NCBI GenBank assembly: GCA_029060725.1
Contig: JAIDTL010000135.1
Coordinates: 27,869 to 91,868, forward strand
Length of the DNA: 64,000 nucleotides
Reading direction: 5' to 3'
DNA from: Muribaculaceae bacterium
Lineage (GTDB): Bacteria > Bacteroidota > Bacteroidia > Bacteroidales > Muribaculaceae
Shown here: positions 37,589 through 46,787 of the stretch, in pieces
Position numbering within the stretch: position 1 is the stretch's first letter
Layout of the letters: the number at the start of each line of letters is the position of its first letter
The notes under the pieces: generated by a model
Seen by the model: only the letters and a program-made list of their open reading frames with translations
Told to the model about the DNA's origin: nothing
Databases searched by the model: none
Translations under genes and position numbers: made by a program

Positions 37589-39244
37589 ATGGCGGAATTA
37601 GATTTAAGCAAGCTCGGTGAATACCGAGAACATAATAAGCTTGAGGCTAAGAAGGCTAAAGGTGGTTTCCCTGGATCTTTCTGGGAGACTTACTCGGCTT
37701 TTGCTAATACCGATGGTGGAATCATTCTGCTTGGAGTTCGCGAGGAGAAGGATGGCCGACTTGTTCCGGAAGATGTTGATGCTGAGAAACTGGAGAAGGA
37801 CTTTTGGAATATGGTCAACAACCGCCAGAAGATAAGCGCGAACATTGTTACCCGAAGCAGGGTTAAGATAGAGCCGGTTGATGGTAAGAATATTCTTGTT
37901 GTGCGTGTTCCTCGTGCTGAACGAGCTGCCCGTCCGGTTTACGTCGGCACAGATCCGAAGTCAGGTACCTACCGACGCAATCATGAAGGCGATTATCATT
38001 GTTCACTCGACGAAATGTCGCTGATGTTCCGTGATGCAGCTTATGTCACTCAGGATGCAAAGGTTCTTGACAAAATGGATATTACGGTATTCTGCAAGGA
38101 TACAGTCAAAGGCTATCGCAACTTCTTTCGTTCCACTCATTCCAATCATCTTTGGAACAACGAAGATGATGAGATGTTCTTGCGCAAAATCGGTGCAATC
38201 GGGATCGGAGAGGATGGTAAATACCATCCCACAGCTGCCGGACTCTTGATGTTCGGCTATGAATATGAGATTACACGCGAATTTCCGAACTACTTCCTCG
38301 ACTATCAGGAGAACCGTTCATTGGGTGCAACCCGGTGGACAGACCGCATCGTCTCTACTTCCGGAGATTGGAGTGGCAACGTATTCGATTTTGTAATTGA
38401 AGCATTGCGACGCATGCAACAAGGTCTCAAAGTGCCATTTGTATTAAAAGGCAATCTCCGCGTAGATGACACGCCAATCCATAAACTTCTCCGCGAAGCC
38501 ATCACCAACGCCTGCGTCCACGCTGATTTCTATGGACGTCAGGGATTGGTGATTCAGAAATCAGAGGAAGGCTATCGTCTCTCAAATCCCGGTACAGTCC
38601 GCATCTCTATCTCAGATGCGATTGAAGGAGGCATCTCCGACCCTCGAAACGGTATCATGCTGAAGATTTTCTCCCTAATCGAATTCGGCGAAAGAGCTGG
38701 AAGTGGACTGAGCGGTATCTGCAAACGCTGGGAAAAAGTCTATCACACTCCCGTCACTATTGAAGAAACCCACAAAGACGGAGTAGACCGAACAATATTG
38801 ACCCTATCCACAGGAGGCCATGAACAAGATGTAAAAGCCATGCTCGAACTCTACGGCGACCTAATCGACACCGGTGAACCCCAAACCGACCAAGAAACTA
38901 CCAAGAGAACGGAAGAAACTACCCAGACAACTACCCAAACCGACCAGAAATCTACCCAAACAGAGGACCATACTACCCAGACAACTACCCAAACCGACCA
39001 GAAATCTACCCAAACAGAGGACCATACCACCCAGACAGAAGCCTCCCTAACTCTAACAGTTCAAGAACAGATCATTGAAGAATTGAGAAAAAATCCGAAT
39101 CTAAGCCGCAAAGAATTGGCAAAGATAATCACGTCTGTTACAGAAGATGGCATCAAATACCATCTAAAGAAACTGCAAGAGCGAGGTATGCTCAGACGTA
39201 TAGGTGCCAACTTTGGAGGATATTGGGAGATTATTATAAATTAA
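37589..39244 (+). CDS. AlbA_2-domain ATP-binding regulator with repeat linker and winged helix
   Basis: 551 residues, cytoplasmic. An N-terminal AlbA_2 (Schlafen-type) domain (about 15-135; KLEAKKAKGGFPGSFWETYS, ANTDGGIILLGV) is followed by a HATPase-like domain (about 300-400; LLREAITNACVHADF, GERAGSGLSGI), the COG2865 layout. Then comes a Thr/Gln-rich linker made of two exact 18-residue repeats coded by 54-bp units, and a C-terminal winged helix (about 480-551; LSRKELAKIITSVTEDGIKYHLKKL). Such proteins are predicted transcription regulators and are common on mobile and defense islands. It marks the left side of the accessory region. A second, distant relative lies at 46788-48335. Confidence 0.85.
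   Translation: MAELDLSKLGEYREHNKLEAKKAKGGFPGSFWETYSAFANTDGGIILLGVREEKDGRLVPEDVDAEKLEKDFWNMVNNRQKISANIVTRSRVKIEPVDGKNILVVRVPRAERAARPVYVGTDPKSGTYRRNHEGDYHCSLDEMSLMFRDAAYVTQDAKVLDKMDITVFCKDTVKGYRNFFRSTHSNHLWNNEDDEMFLRKIGAIGIGEDGKYHPTAAGLLMFGYEYEITREFPNYFLDYQENRSLGATRWTDRIVSTSGDWSGNVFDFVIEALRRMQQGLKVPFVLKGNLRVDDTPIHKLLREAITNACVHADFYGRQGLVIQKSEEGYRLSNPGTVRISISDAIEGGISDPRNGIMLKIFSLIEFGERAGSGLSGICKRWEKVYHTPVTIEETHKDGVDRTILTLSTGGHEQDVKAMLELYGDLIDTGEPQTDQETTKRTEETTQTTTQTDQKSTQTEDHTTQTTTQTDQKSTQTEDHTTQTEASLTLTVQEQIIEELRKNPNLSRKELAKIITSVTEDGIKYHLKKLQERGMLRRIGANFGGYWEIIIN
38918..39025 (+). repeat. Two identical 54-bp in-frame repeats
   Basis: 38918-38971 and 38972-39025 are the same base for base and begin ACTACCCAGACAACTACC. 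A third, partial unit follows. As 54 is a multiple of three, copy-number change would lengthen or shorten the linker between the ATPase and winged-helix domains without a frameshift. Confidence 0.9.
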
Positions 39245-39299
39245 GCTAAATATCCTCTATAAACGTAAATATTAAAAGGTTTATTAAAATATAACTGTT

Positions 39300-40547
39300 A
39301 TGGAGAGTCTATCTACAGAAGTAAAAGAAAAAGATATTGAAGAGGGAATAAAATTAGATTGTGGCGTTATCTATAGCAAAGATGGTACACGACTACTCCA
39401 TTATACTAATTACGATAATCATAATGCAGAATCATACATTATTAGAGAAGGAACTCAAATAATATGTAATTCAGCTTTTACTTTAAGCAAACTAAAAAGA
39501 GTAATTTTGCCTGATTCGATAATTGCTATAGGGGATAATGCGTTCCAAGATTGCAACTATCTAAAAGATATTAATATTCCGGAAACCTTGCTAAGTATTG
39601 GCAGTAATGCATTTTCTGATTGTTGGTCACTGGAAGATTTTTATATCCCAGATTCCGTAAAATATATAAAAGAAAATCCGTTTTTAAGATGTTATAATTT
39701 AAACCTAAGACGACTATCATCAAAGCATTTTCGAGTAATAGATCAAATGCTCATTGACCATAGAGGTCTATTAATTTCATGTGTGAATGATACCAACATT
39801 ATTTGTATTCCCAATGGTGTCACAGCAATTGGAGACAATGCTTTCGATGGACTTAGTACTAACGAAGTTGTAATTCCTAATTCCGTCACTTCAATAGGTC
39901 GATTCGCTTTCTATGGTTGTACTCTTTTGAGCAAAGTAAAATTCCCAGATTCTTTAGTATCTATAGGAGATTATGCATTTGCCGAATGTCACACATTGAT
40001 AGACCTAAATCTTTCAGACCTTGAAATAAAGATCGGCTATTGGGCTTTCTCCCACTGCTATTCTTTGAAGAGGATTAAACTGCCAAAGTCTTTTGATCAT
40101 ATAAATATCAATCCTTTTGTTGGTTGCTATAATCATAATATGCAAGTATATATTCCTTGTCAAGCGAAGTATTATCTTATAGATCATATGGTCATTGATT
40201 TTGACGGTATTCTCATATCATGCTTTAAGGATTGTGAGAATATTGTAATACCCGATTGCGTTAGGTCAATTGGCAAATACGCTTTTTATGAGTGTAAGTC
40301 TCTAAAAAGTGTGTATATCCCAGATTCAGTAAAAACTATAGAAGATTTTGCTTTTGCCGATTGTGAGTCACTAACTAATATAACTATTCCAAAGGCTGTT
40401 ACGTACATTGGAGATTATGCATTTTCACGAGAATGTGTCGTATCTGATATAAAAATATTTTTGAATGATTCTACTAATTTTAACCCTAAGTCATCTGGAA
40501 TAGGCTTATTCTCAGGAAATATAATATTAATACATAGAAATTACTAA
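39300..40547 (+). CDS. BspA-type leucine-rich-repeat protein, no signal peptide
   Basis: 415 residues composed almost wholly of LRR_5 (BspA/TpLRR) repeats of about 23 residues: the recurring block is IPDSV..IG..AF..C.SL (for example VIPNSVTSIGRFAFYGCTLL and YIPDSVKTIEDFAFADCESL). Unlike most BspA proteins it has no signal peptide or sorting domain, so it appears cytoplasmic. The gene is clearly more A+T-rich than its neighbours (runs such as AAAAGAAAAAGATATTG), which suggests recent transfer. Repeats of this kind bind proteins; its partner is unknown. It starts 55 bp after the AlbA_2 gene. Confidence 0.85.
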   Translation: MESLSTEVKEKDIEEGIKLDCGVIYSKDGTRLLHYTNYDNHNAESYIIREGTQIICNSAFTLSKLKRVILPDSIIAIGDNAFQDCNYLKDINIPETLLSIGSNAFSDCWSLEDFYIPDSVKYIKENPFLRCYNLNLRRLSSKHFRVIDQMLIDHRGLLISCVNDTNIICIPNGVTAIGDNAFDGLSTNEVVIPNSVTSIGRFAFYGCTLLSKVKFPDSLVSIGDYAFAECHTLIDLNLSDLEIKIGYWAFSHCYSLKRIKLPKSFDHININPFVGCYNHNMQVYIPCQAKYYLIDHMVIDFDGILISCFKDCENIVIPDCVRSIGKYAFYECKSLKSVYIPDSVKTIEDFAFADCESLTNITIPKAVTYIGDYAFSRECVVSDIKIFLNDSTNFNPKSSGIGLFSGNIILIHRNY

Positions 40548-40648
40548 GAATAATAAAATAATGACAATTGTTAATCAGATTAAAATGTTAAAATCGAGCA
40601 GTGTTTAGACCATGGACTGACCGCTGAAAATTCTTGATGTCAGGACGA

Positions 40649-40963
40649 TTATTTCCAAATTGGATTATATCGCCAATTTCCTGTGAACCCGATTCTATAT
40701 ATTGGAATGTTTTTGTTATTATCTGTTTATAGTGTGAAACTTTTGGTCGAAATCATATCGTTGTATAATCTCATGAAAAGATATACCTTCTATAAAAACT
40801 CCTTCTGTCTCGGGGTCAATAAAATCTTTCCAATAGTATTTTAAGCGGAAATAACTGCAAAGAAATTCTTTGCATGTTTGAGTTCCTCTTCAGTGAACTG
40901 CATTCCCCTATTGCGAAGTAGTGAGATTTGTTGATCTATATCTCTTGGTTTTTGATTGCTCAT
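40649..40963 (-). pseudogene. Broken Abi_2 (AbiD/AbiF-like) abortive-infection gene
   Basis: Read on the minus strand from ATG at 40963, the first frame gives MSNQKPRDIDQQISLLRNRG and on to KNFFAVIS, then a stop. Another frame resumes with YFRLKYYWKDF, GVFIEGISFHEIIQRYDFDQKF, and stops; further on the sequence codes NIPIYRIGFTGNWRYNPIWK and TAA at 40649. These are the N-terminal, RYDFD and C-terminal GF..NW..PLW blocks of the Abi_2 family. The central 200 or so residues are gone. Restoring one extra copy of TATTTCC at the junction would rejoin VIS to YFRL in frame, so a 7-bp slip is the likely frameshift. Abi_2 proteins abort phage infection; this copy should be dead. Confidence 0.75.
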
Positions 40964-40977
40964 AGTAAAATTAAAAG

Positions 40978-41063
40978 CGACCTACCTGCAGTTCTACGGG
41001 ATGCAGACAGGTTCTGTTACTGTGTAATCGAAAATTTTTTCGAATCCGGTGGTCCCACTTGGG
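40978..41063. repeat. Far copy of the tRNA 3'-end att-like repeat
   Basis: 86 bp matching 48391-48476 at 84 positions. It contains 16 bp of the tRNA 3' end (CCCAAGTGGGACCACC on the minus strand) and the hairpin that forms the tRNA terminator, but no rest of a tRNA. Direct repeat in the same orientation. Confidence 0.9.
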
Positions 41064-41084
41064 AAACTCCACTTTTATTATATC

Positions 41085-41250
41085 CTAAAAATCAATTCTT
41101 TATCCGAGTGTCTTCCCGCAACTCCAACATTTGCTCCTACGATGCATTGCATCGCTTTTCATCGCGTTGCTCCGCCGAGGCCATCGAAATGCCCTTAAAG
41201 TTAGCTCTCAAGTTCTCTCAATTGTCATATGTAAATATGACGGATTTCAC
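41085..41250. repeat. Decayed repeat copy, left of the STAND gene
   Basis: Resembles 46625-46770 by eye along its length, with shared words such as CATTTGCT and GCATTGCAT. On the minus strand both copies keep the peptide pattern KAMQC.V.AN.G and then DK.L..R, but frameshifts and stops interrupt it. It looks like the tail of an old gene. Confidence 0.45.
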
Positions 41251-41297
41251 TCTGAAATAGTATCTACTTAGAAGCATCACACCATATATTTATTTTC

Positions 41298-41501
41298 TTA
41301 TGAAATCCCATTTAATGGATTTTGGAAAACTGTTAAATGTTGCTTGGTAGCCTTACCTGATTTTCCTTCAAACCAAATGCGTAAGAATCCTACATCTCCT
41401 GTCGTTGTCATATAGGGAGCACCCTTGCCACAATCTGTTAGATACCTATACTCAGCTGCCACAATGAGATTATAGTGGGATGTTACTATTAAGTATGCCA
41501 T
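41298..41501 (-). CDS. Possible small protein downstream of the STAND gene
   Basis: 67 codons from ATG at 41501 (MAYLIVTSHYNLIVAAEYR), 33 bp after the STAND stop and in the same direction; a GTG at 41516 would add five. No family is recognised and no start signal distinguishes it, so it may be chance or a remnant. Position alone argues for reporting it. Confidence 0.3.
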   Translation of the reverse strand: MAYLIVTSHYNLIVAAEYRYLTDCGKGAPYMTTTGDVGFLRIWFEGKSGKATKQHLTVFQNPLNGIS

Positions 41502-41534
41502 ATAGACCTGTGACACTTTTGTTTTAAAGTAGGA

Positions 41535-44500
41535 TTACAGAAGGTCTCGAAAACGATAAGCTTTGGCTGAGCCAAGTTCCATCATAAAAGTGAGTGTATC
41601 TTTCATTTTGGATTTGACGCGATTATTCTCCCGGATCTTTCTTGAGTTTAGGAGCCAATACTGATTAATAAACTGCTCCAAATAATACAGAGTACTGGAA
41701 AGATGACGACTCTTTAGAGTAAAATGACTTCTAACAATCGTATTGTGAATGCAATCCAATCCTACGTCCATGTATTTGCTTCCGATCGTGCAAAATACTT
41801 TAGCCATACAAAAAAGAGTGATATCAAAAGTCCCGAAATCTTTAGCTACTCTTTCAAATAATCTCAGCATCCCAATGCCAAAGCTATGCCATTCACGTAC
41901 ATCTTTATTCCAATATGAAGCGGATAAGAGGTATTCTACGAGCGTTTCTTCCATATGAAAATTGGGAATACGGTTATATGATAGCACTTTGGGATATAAT
42001 AATTCCCATATAATAAGGAATTGCTCAGATCGACGCTCATTCTCATTTTCCACAATGAAAGCCCGAATCAAAGAATCTGTATGTCTGCCACCTTCCGCCT
42101 TTTCTATCAAAGGTAGAAAAAAACGTTTGATTGTCTCTTTTGAGTCAAGCGATAACAAGAACTTTGCGAGCTTATGAAAAATAGCGTAGCGAAAATTTGT
42201 AAATACGCTTGAATTATATGGATTCTTCTCAGGATCATCCGTTCGACGAGTTTCATTTAGAAATCTATAAGGTAATTCACGACAAATCTTTTCATAGATG
42301 GAAAGTATTAGCTCGTCGTTCGAGGGGATGGGGAGAGAGATTAATACATTGTTAAGCACATAAATATCTGAGCAATCGATATTGTCAACAGAAAGAATCC
42401 CATTCAGGGATTCTAATTTGTCAAGAGCATCCCATAAACTTCCCTTTTCAGAATGAGCTAATTTCTGCAATTCCAAATAATATGCGAGAATTGTCCTGGC
42501 TATTTCAGAATCCTTTTCCCATAACCCCGATTGTACGATTGCTTCAGGTACCTTTTGGCAGAGTATTCTCCAGGAATTCCCATCAAAAAACCTGACCATG
42601 GAAAAAGCCAATTCGATCATTGTATCATTGGCTGTTTCAGGATAAAGGGTCAATAAATAAGGTATAGCATAGATGGCTTCTTTGGTACCGTCACCTTCCT
42701 GATAGAAATAACCTGGCTGAAAAAGATTTTGAAACGCCTCTAATACAATGTCACGACAACAATCACAATCTGCTGATGAAATATGTTTCTGAAATTCACG
42801 CAAAAGTTTTGACGCAACTTGAACAGGTACCCCTTGATTCAGGTAACGGGCCATCTGATTCATATTTTTGGTTTCTAATAATAGCGATTTTAGCTCATCC
42901 ATAGCAATTTCAGGATGCTCATCATACTCCTTCATCTTGGCGGTCCGGGAAGATAAGTCCCGATCAATCAGCGAAGACCACATGCGCAATGACGAATATT
43001 TGAGGACTTCGTCTGCTTGTCTTAGAGCTTCCTCACCGCTGATCACAGAGTGCTCCGATCTATAAATGGGCTTAAACTGTATTACCGTCCCTTCTTCCGT
43101 CTTACCGATGACTTCTGGTTTGAGGTTACGAAGATCTATGCGTTCGATGATATTGCTCATCCTCTCCATGACTTCACTACTTCCTTTAAAACCGTCTATG
43201 ATTTTATGTATGTTTGCTATGTATTCTGTCTGCTCAGTTTCGCTCATGCATCCAATTCTTGCATACTGATATTTGAGAATGAGCCCTTCCAATGATTCTT
43301 TCCTGTGAGGACTTTCGCACTCTTTCAGCCGCTCTTTAACATATAATTCATCCTTCAATCCGGACAATCCTGCCCCCATACCTGCTAATGTCTTTACCTC
43401 ATGTTCATGAATGCTTCTGACTGAGTCGATCTCTAAGAATTGAGGTACGCTGAAGAGCGTCAACGCAATGTCCGGTAGTTTGTCCTGATATTTGACCACT
43501 ATACTTGCAACAACTGCTGAGAGGGAGGCGGATTTTGATTCCTTAAGAATTTTTATCAGTATCCATTTGATATCGGCGGTTTCATATTTATCAAAAATCT
43601 GCAGCAAGAATTTTTCAAGAGCCATGTGAATCGACTGGATGAAGTATGGAGTGACAGGAGTTCCAGAGCCTCGGTAACACTCCCAAAGGCTCCGACTGCA
43701 ATATTGCTTGTGAGTTATGGCATTTATTTGAAATTCTACTTCCTCAACGTTTGGGTCATAACCGCATTTATAATAACTCTCAACAAAATGGTTTACAAAT
43801 CGGATTATGAAATCCAATGTTGCTTTCGGACTCACGTGAAGTAGTTGGAGCAAGGGAGTCTGATTGGCGCTTGCCGGGAAATAATGGAAATCGGTGTTGT
43901 TGGATAGACCGAATTTATTTTCTTGCGTTAGATTATTCCTTCTGTACCACCCATCAACCTCTTCTTCATCATCTTCATTATGTTCGGGCGAAAAAGACCA
44001 CCATGACTCACCCAATGTCAGGACCTCAAGTGGCAATTCATGAATCACTTCAATTGAATAAGGTTCTACCAAAATCTTTTCGCAGATCACTCTCATGAGA
44101 TAGGATTTCTTTACGGCGGGAGTATCAATGATAAGTCTAATGAGACTCCTGACTTGATTCTTAATTTCGACGGTTGCATCAAATATAATCGAAAGAATCT
44201 GCTTGTCAATATCGGTTACAAGGTATCTTTCAGACTTAAGTGCATTATCGAGAACAGAAAATGCAAGTTCACCAGATTGTAATGTGGCACTTCCTCTTTT
44301 GTTATTACTGGTCCATATTTTTAGCACAGGAATACATATGCCGAGATTATTTTCAAAGAAATCTGTCTTATGACTATGCATACAGGAGATCGCAGCCTCC
44401 CATCCTTTTCCAGTCGGCACCATCACCTCTCTAAAGAATTGATGAGGCTTCATGCAGGCGATCTGAAGGAGGAACAATATACGCTTGAACAAAGAATAAG

Positions 44501-46208
44501 CGTCAGCAATTATTCGATCTTCAAAAAAGGCAAAAAAATGATGTGCTTTGTCAGAAAGCATACATGCGACCAAAATTTCGTCAAGCCAGAATTGAGGTAG
44601 CTCGGACTCTGAAAATGCTTCACTTAAAATGTCAGGAAGTCCAAGTTCATTTTCCTGCAACTTGTCAAAAAGCCACATTCTAAGAGCTTTTCTTATTGGA
44701 AGCGAATCTCCTATATTCTCAAAGAAAGAACGGCAGTCTGGTGATCTTCTCCATTCGCGATCAATTATTTTTCTAAGAGCCCATTCCTCGTAAATATCAT
44801 GGGTTATAAAATAGCCACCACGATCATTGCCAATACTGAGAATTTCGTCTTGTGTCAATGCGAATAGCGCATCACTTGGCAGACTATCGCCGTCAGTATA
44901 GAAATCGCCTGAATCGGCTCGGTGTCTGGCAATCGTTACCATGCATTTGTCTCGACTGACATTAATGCCATTATTGATTGAAGGACCCTGTATTACTTTA
45001 CCCCATAATTTATCGATAAAATCTCCGTCGGAGCCTTTCTTGTCAATGTCATCGTAGTAAGACAAATACTCCCTTAAATAGAAAAGGTTCATAAGTCGGG
45101 AACGGAAGCGTGGATTTTCAGGCAGGTTGAAAGCATTATTTATCGCAATACTTTCCAATACTTTTTCTGAAAGCAATGGAATATCAGTCAAAAAGGGTAT
45201 AATGCCTAACCCGTCCCTGAGAAAGGATAGAAGGACACTTTGATATACAGTACGAGTAAGGAAAAGCAATGACCATTTATTGGCCAAGAGTTTCCGGAAC
45301 ACAGGCAAGAGAGTATCCTGATTGTCCAGTTCTGCAAGCCGCTCTGCGGAATCTACCACAAAGCACTTCTTTTCTTCCCCATTGTAAGCATCCAGAAACG
45401 ATTGGAATGTGAACTTGTTATTAAATTCGACAATTTCATCCGCGCTCTTATGTTTCAGCTCAGTGGCTTTAAAAATAATGATGGGGAAGTCCTTGTGATG
45501 TTCATTGTAGATATGTTTGAATAGGGCAGTTTTCCCGGAGCCTCCTTCTCCAGCGACAATAGTAGCACTTCCCGGAGTCAGATTAGACAAAATATTTTCT
45601 GTAATTTCGTTTCGGTCAATGTGTATGGTGTAATTGTGAAAAGAAATGCTCTCTTTTATAGGTGCAAGAAGCATATCGTTGTGGGTCTCAATTTCTTCGA
45701 GGAGAATAATCGGATTCGACTGATTGTCTCCAAAGTAGATATCGTATATATATCGGTTCTGAGGCAATGCCAGTTGAGCTTCAATATGGCTTGGCACTCT
45801 CCACACAATCGTCATGGCACCTGCTTTGGCTGCACTCTCTATATCTGAAATATACGAAGGTTTGAGGCCTTTCGATTTATAATTGACTCCCGACTCGCAG
45901 TTGGTGTAAATATAATAATCCTTCACGAGGGGATAATATGATTTTGTCTTGTTGATGGAATCAATGACATCATCCTTACCATCCTTCAGAGATGTCAGAT
46001 ATTTAGCCTGGAATCCCGATAGCCTACCATTGTAAATAATTGGTTCTGTTTCAATTCCCGGATGATTTTTAAATCTGAAAAGGCCCTGTGGATTGCCTGT
46101 TTCTGACAGAAAAAGCAGATAACTCATCTGTTCGAAAGCTGCTGTTTCTCGTCCCTGAAACTTCTTCCTAAAGAAATTCCAGTCAATATTCAGTTCGTAT
46201 TTGTTCAT
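41535..46208 (-). CDS. Avs-like STAND NTPase with N-terminal PD-(D/E)xK-like nuclease domain
   Basis: 1557 residues from ATG at 46208 (a TTG lies one codon earlier). Residues about 15-165 look like a restriction-endonuclease fold of the Mrr/Cap4 kind: FEQMSYLLFL with a conserved Glu, GIETEPI, then SGFQAKYL as the (E/Q)xK element. Residues about 195-520 are a STAND NTPase: GEGGSGKTALF (Walker A, 220-227), KKCFVVDSAERL (Walker B, near 283-291) and WSLLFLTRT (sensor). The remaining 1000 residues are helical without clear repeat register. Nuclease-STAND-helical proteins of this size are antiviral Avs sensors, closest in layout to Avs2/Avs4, which recognise phage terminase or portal proteins. The gene is alone, with an 8-bp palindrome 30 bp upstream. 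Antiphage function is inferred. Confidence 0.75.
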   Translation of the reverse strand: MNKYELNIDWNFFRKKFQGRETAAFEQMSYLLFLSETGNPQGLFRFKNHPGIETEPIIYNGRLSGFQAKYLTSLKDGKDDVIDSINKTKSYYPLVKDYYIYTNCESGVNYKSKGLKPSYISDIESAAKAGAMTIVWRVPSHIEAQLALPQNRYIYDIYFGDNQSNPIILLEEIETHNDMLLAPIKESISFHNYTIHIDRNEITENILSNLTPGSATIVAGEGGSGKTALFKHIYNEHHKDFPIIIFKATELKHKSADEIVEFNNKFTFQSFLDAYNGEEKKCFVVDSAERLAELDNQDTLLPVFRKLLANKWSLLFLTRTVYQSVLLSFLRDGLGIIPFLTDIPLLSEKVLESIAINNAFNLPENPRFRSRLMNLFYLREYLSYYDDIDKKGSDGDFIDKLWGKVIQGPSINNGINVSRDKCMVTIARHRADSGDFYTDGDSLPSDALFALTQDEILSIGNDRGGYFITHDIYEEWALRKIIDREWRRSPDCRSFFENIGDSLPIRKALRMWLFDKLQENELGLPDILSEAFSESELPQFWLDEILVACMLSDKAHHFFAFFEDRIIADAYSLFKRILFLLQIACMKPHQFFREVMVPTGKGWEAAISCMHSHKTDFFENNLGICIPVLKIWTSNNKRGSATLQSGELAFSVLDNALKSERYLVTDIDKQILSIIFDATVEIKNQVRSLIRLIIDTPAVKKSYLMRVICEKILVEPYSIEVIHELPLEVLTLGESWWSFSPEHNEDDEEEVDGWYRRNNLTQENKFGLSNNTDFHYFPASANQTPLLQLLHVSPKATLDFIIRFVNHFVESYYKCGYDPNVEEVEFQINAITHKQYCSRSLWECYRGSGTPVTPYFIQSIHMALEKFLLQIFDKYETADIKWILIKILKESKSASLSAVVASIVVKYQDKLPDIALTLFSVPQFLEIDSVRSIHEHEVKTLAGMGAGLSGLKDELYVKERLKECESPHRKESLEGLILKYQYARIGCMSETEQTEYIANIHKIIDGFKGSSEVMERMSNIIERIDLRNLKPEVIGKTEEGTVIQFKPIYRSEHSVISGEEALRQADEVLKYSSLRMWSSLIDRDLSSRTAKMKEYDEHPEIAMDELKSLLLETKNMNQMARYLNQGVPVQVASKLLREFQKHISSADCDCCRDIVLEAFQNLFQPGYFYQEGDGTKEAIYAIPYLLTLYPETANDTMIELAFSMVRFFDGNSWRILCQKVPEAIVQSGLWEKDSEIARTILAYYLELQKLAHSEKGSLWDALDKLESLNGILSVDNIDCSDIYVLNNVLISLPIPSNDELILSIYEKICRELPYRFLNETRRTDDPEKNPYNSSVFTNFRYAIFHKLAKFLLSLDSKETIKRFFLPLIEKAEGGRHTDSLIRAFIVENENERRSEQFLIIWELLYPKVLSYNRIPNFHMEETLVEYLLSASYWNKDVREWHSFGIGMLRLFERVAKDFGTFDITLFCMAKVFCTIGSKYMDVGLDCIHNTIVRSHFTLKSRHLSSTLYYLEQFINQYWLLNSRKIRENNRVKSKMKDTLTFMMELGSAKAYRFRDLL

Positions 46209-46237
46209 CAACGTTGTTTTTAATATTTATATTTACA

Positions 46238-46257
46238 TGAAAATCGCTAGATTTTCA
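46238..46257. promoter_or_regulatory. Perfect palindrome upstream of the STAND gene
   Basis: TGAAAATC (46238-46245) and GATTTTCA (46250-46257) flank a GCTA centre, 29 bp before the ATG. It could be an operator or an mRNA hairpin; it is too weak and T-poor for a terminator. Confidence 0.4.
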
Positions 46258-46787
46258 CACCGATGGGATAAATAATCTTTTTTAGAGGAAAAATACAATA
46301 TAAGACTGAGAAAACCAACTGCTAGTCTGTAACTAATCGGGAGGATGTTTTTAAAGCCGAAGGAGATGTCTCCGACACACGGTGTCGATTACGAACTTAT
46401 GTAGGGCTTTACTTCCAATGGTTGGATTTTTCTACTAAGGAATTAAGACCAACGGCTTCTCAAATGCAAGATGCCTCATTTTGCTCCGAAATGCGTTGGA
46501 TACATAAACGAAGAATTCTGACAATCATTGACTTTCAGGATTCTTCAGCAAATGACTTCCAAATAAGATGGTTCATTCTGGGCACTTCACTTTTGAATAC
46601 CCTTATTACCAAAGATTTATCTTAGACGATTTCGTCAGCTCCGATATTTGCTTTTACGGCGCATTGCATAGCTTTACATTGCTCTGAACTGCTGAAGCCG
46701 TCGGAATCAGCGTTGGGTTGCTCACAAGTTGTCTTACTTGACATCTGTGTATATAACAAGGTAACATTCTTATTATTGCTAAACTGA
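46258..46787. other. Gene-poor decayed stretch, with second copy of the flanking repeat
   Basis: About 530 bp without a convincing gene. Positions 46625-46770 match the decayed repeat at 41085-41250; the minus strand there still codes GFSSSEQCKAMQCAVKANIG before stops. A plus-strand ORF at 46422-46625 has no recognisable family. The two copies bracket the STAND gene. Confidence 0.5.

Noticed and set aside
40928..41260. Plus-strand ORF of 110 codons across the att-like repeat
   Set aside because: It runs over the tRNA-derived repeat and the Abi_2 remnant, both explained on the minus strand.
46422..46625. Plus-strand ORF of 67 codons in the decayed stretch
   Set aside because: No family, no start signal, and the area shows decay on the other strand.
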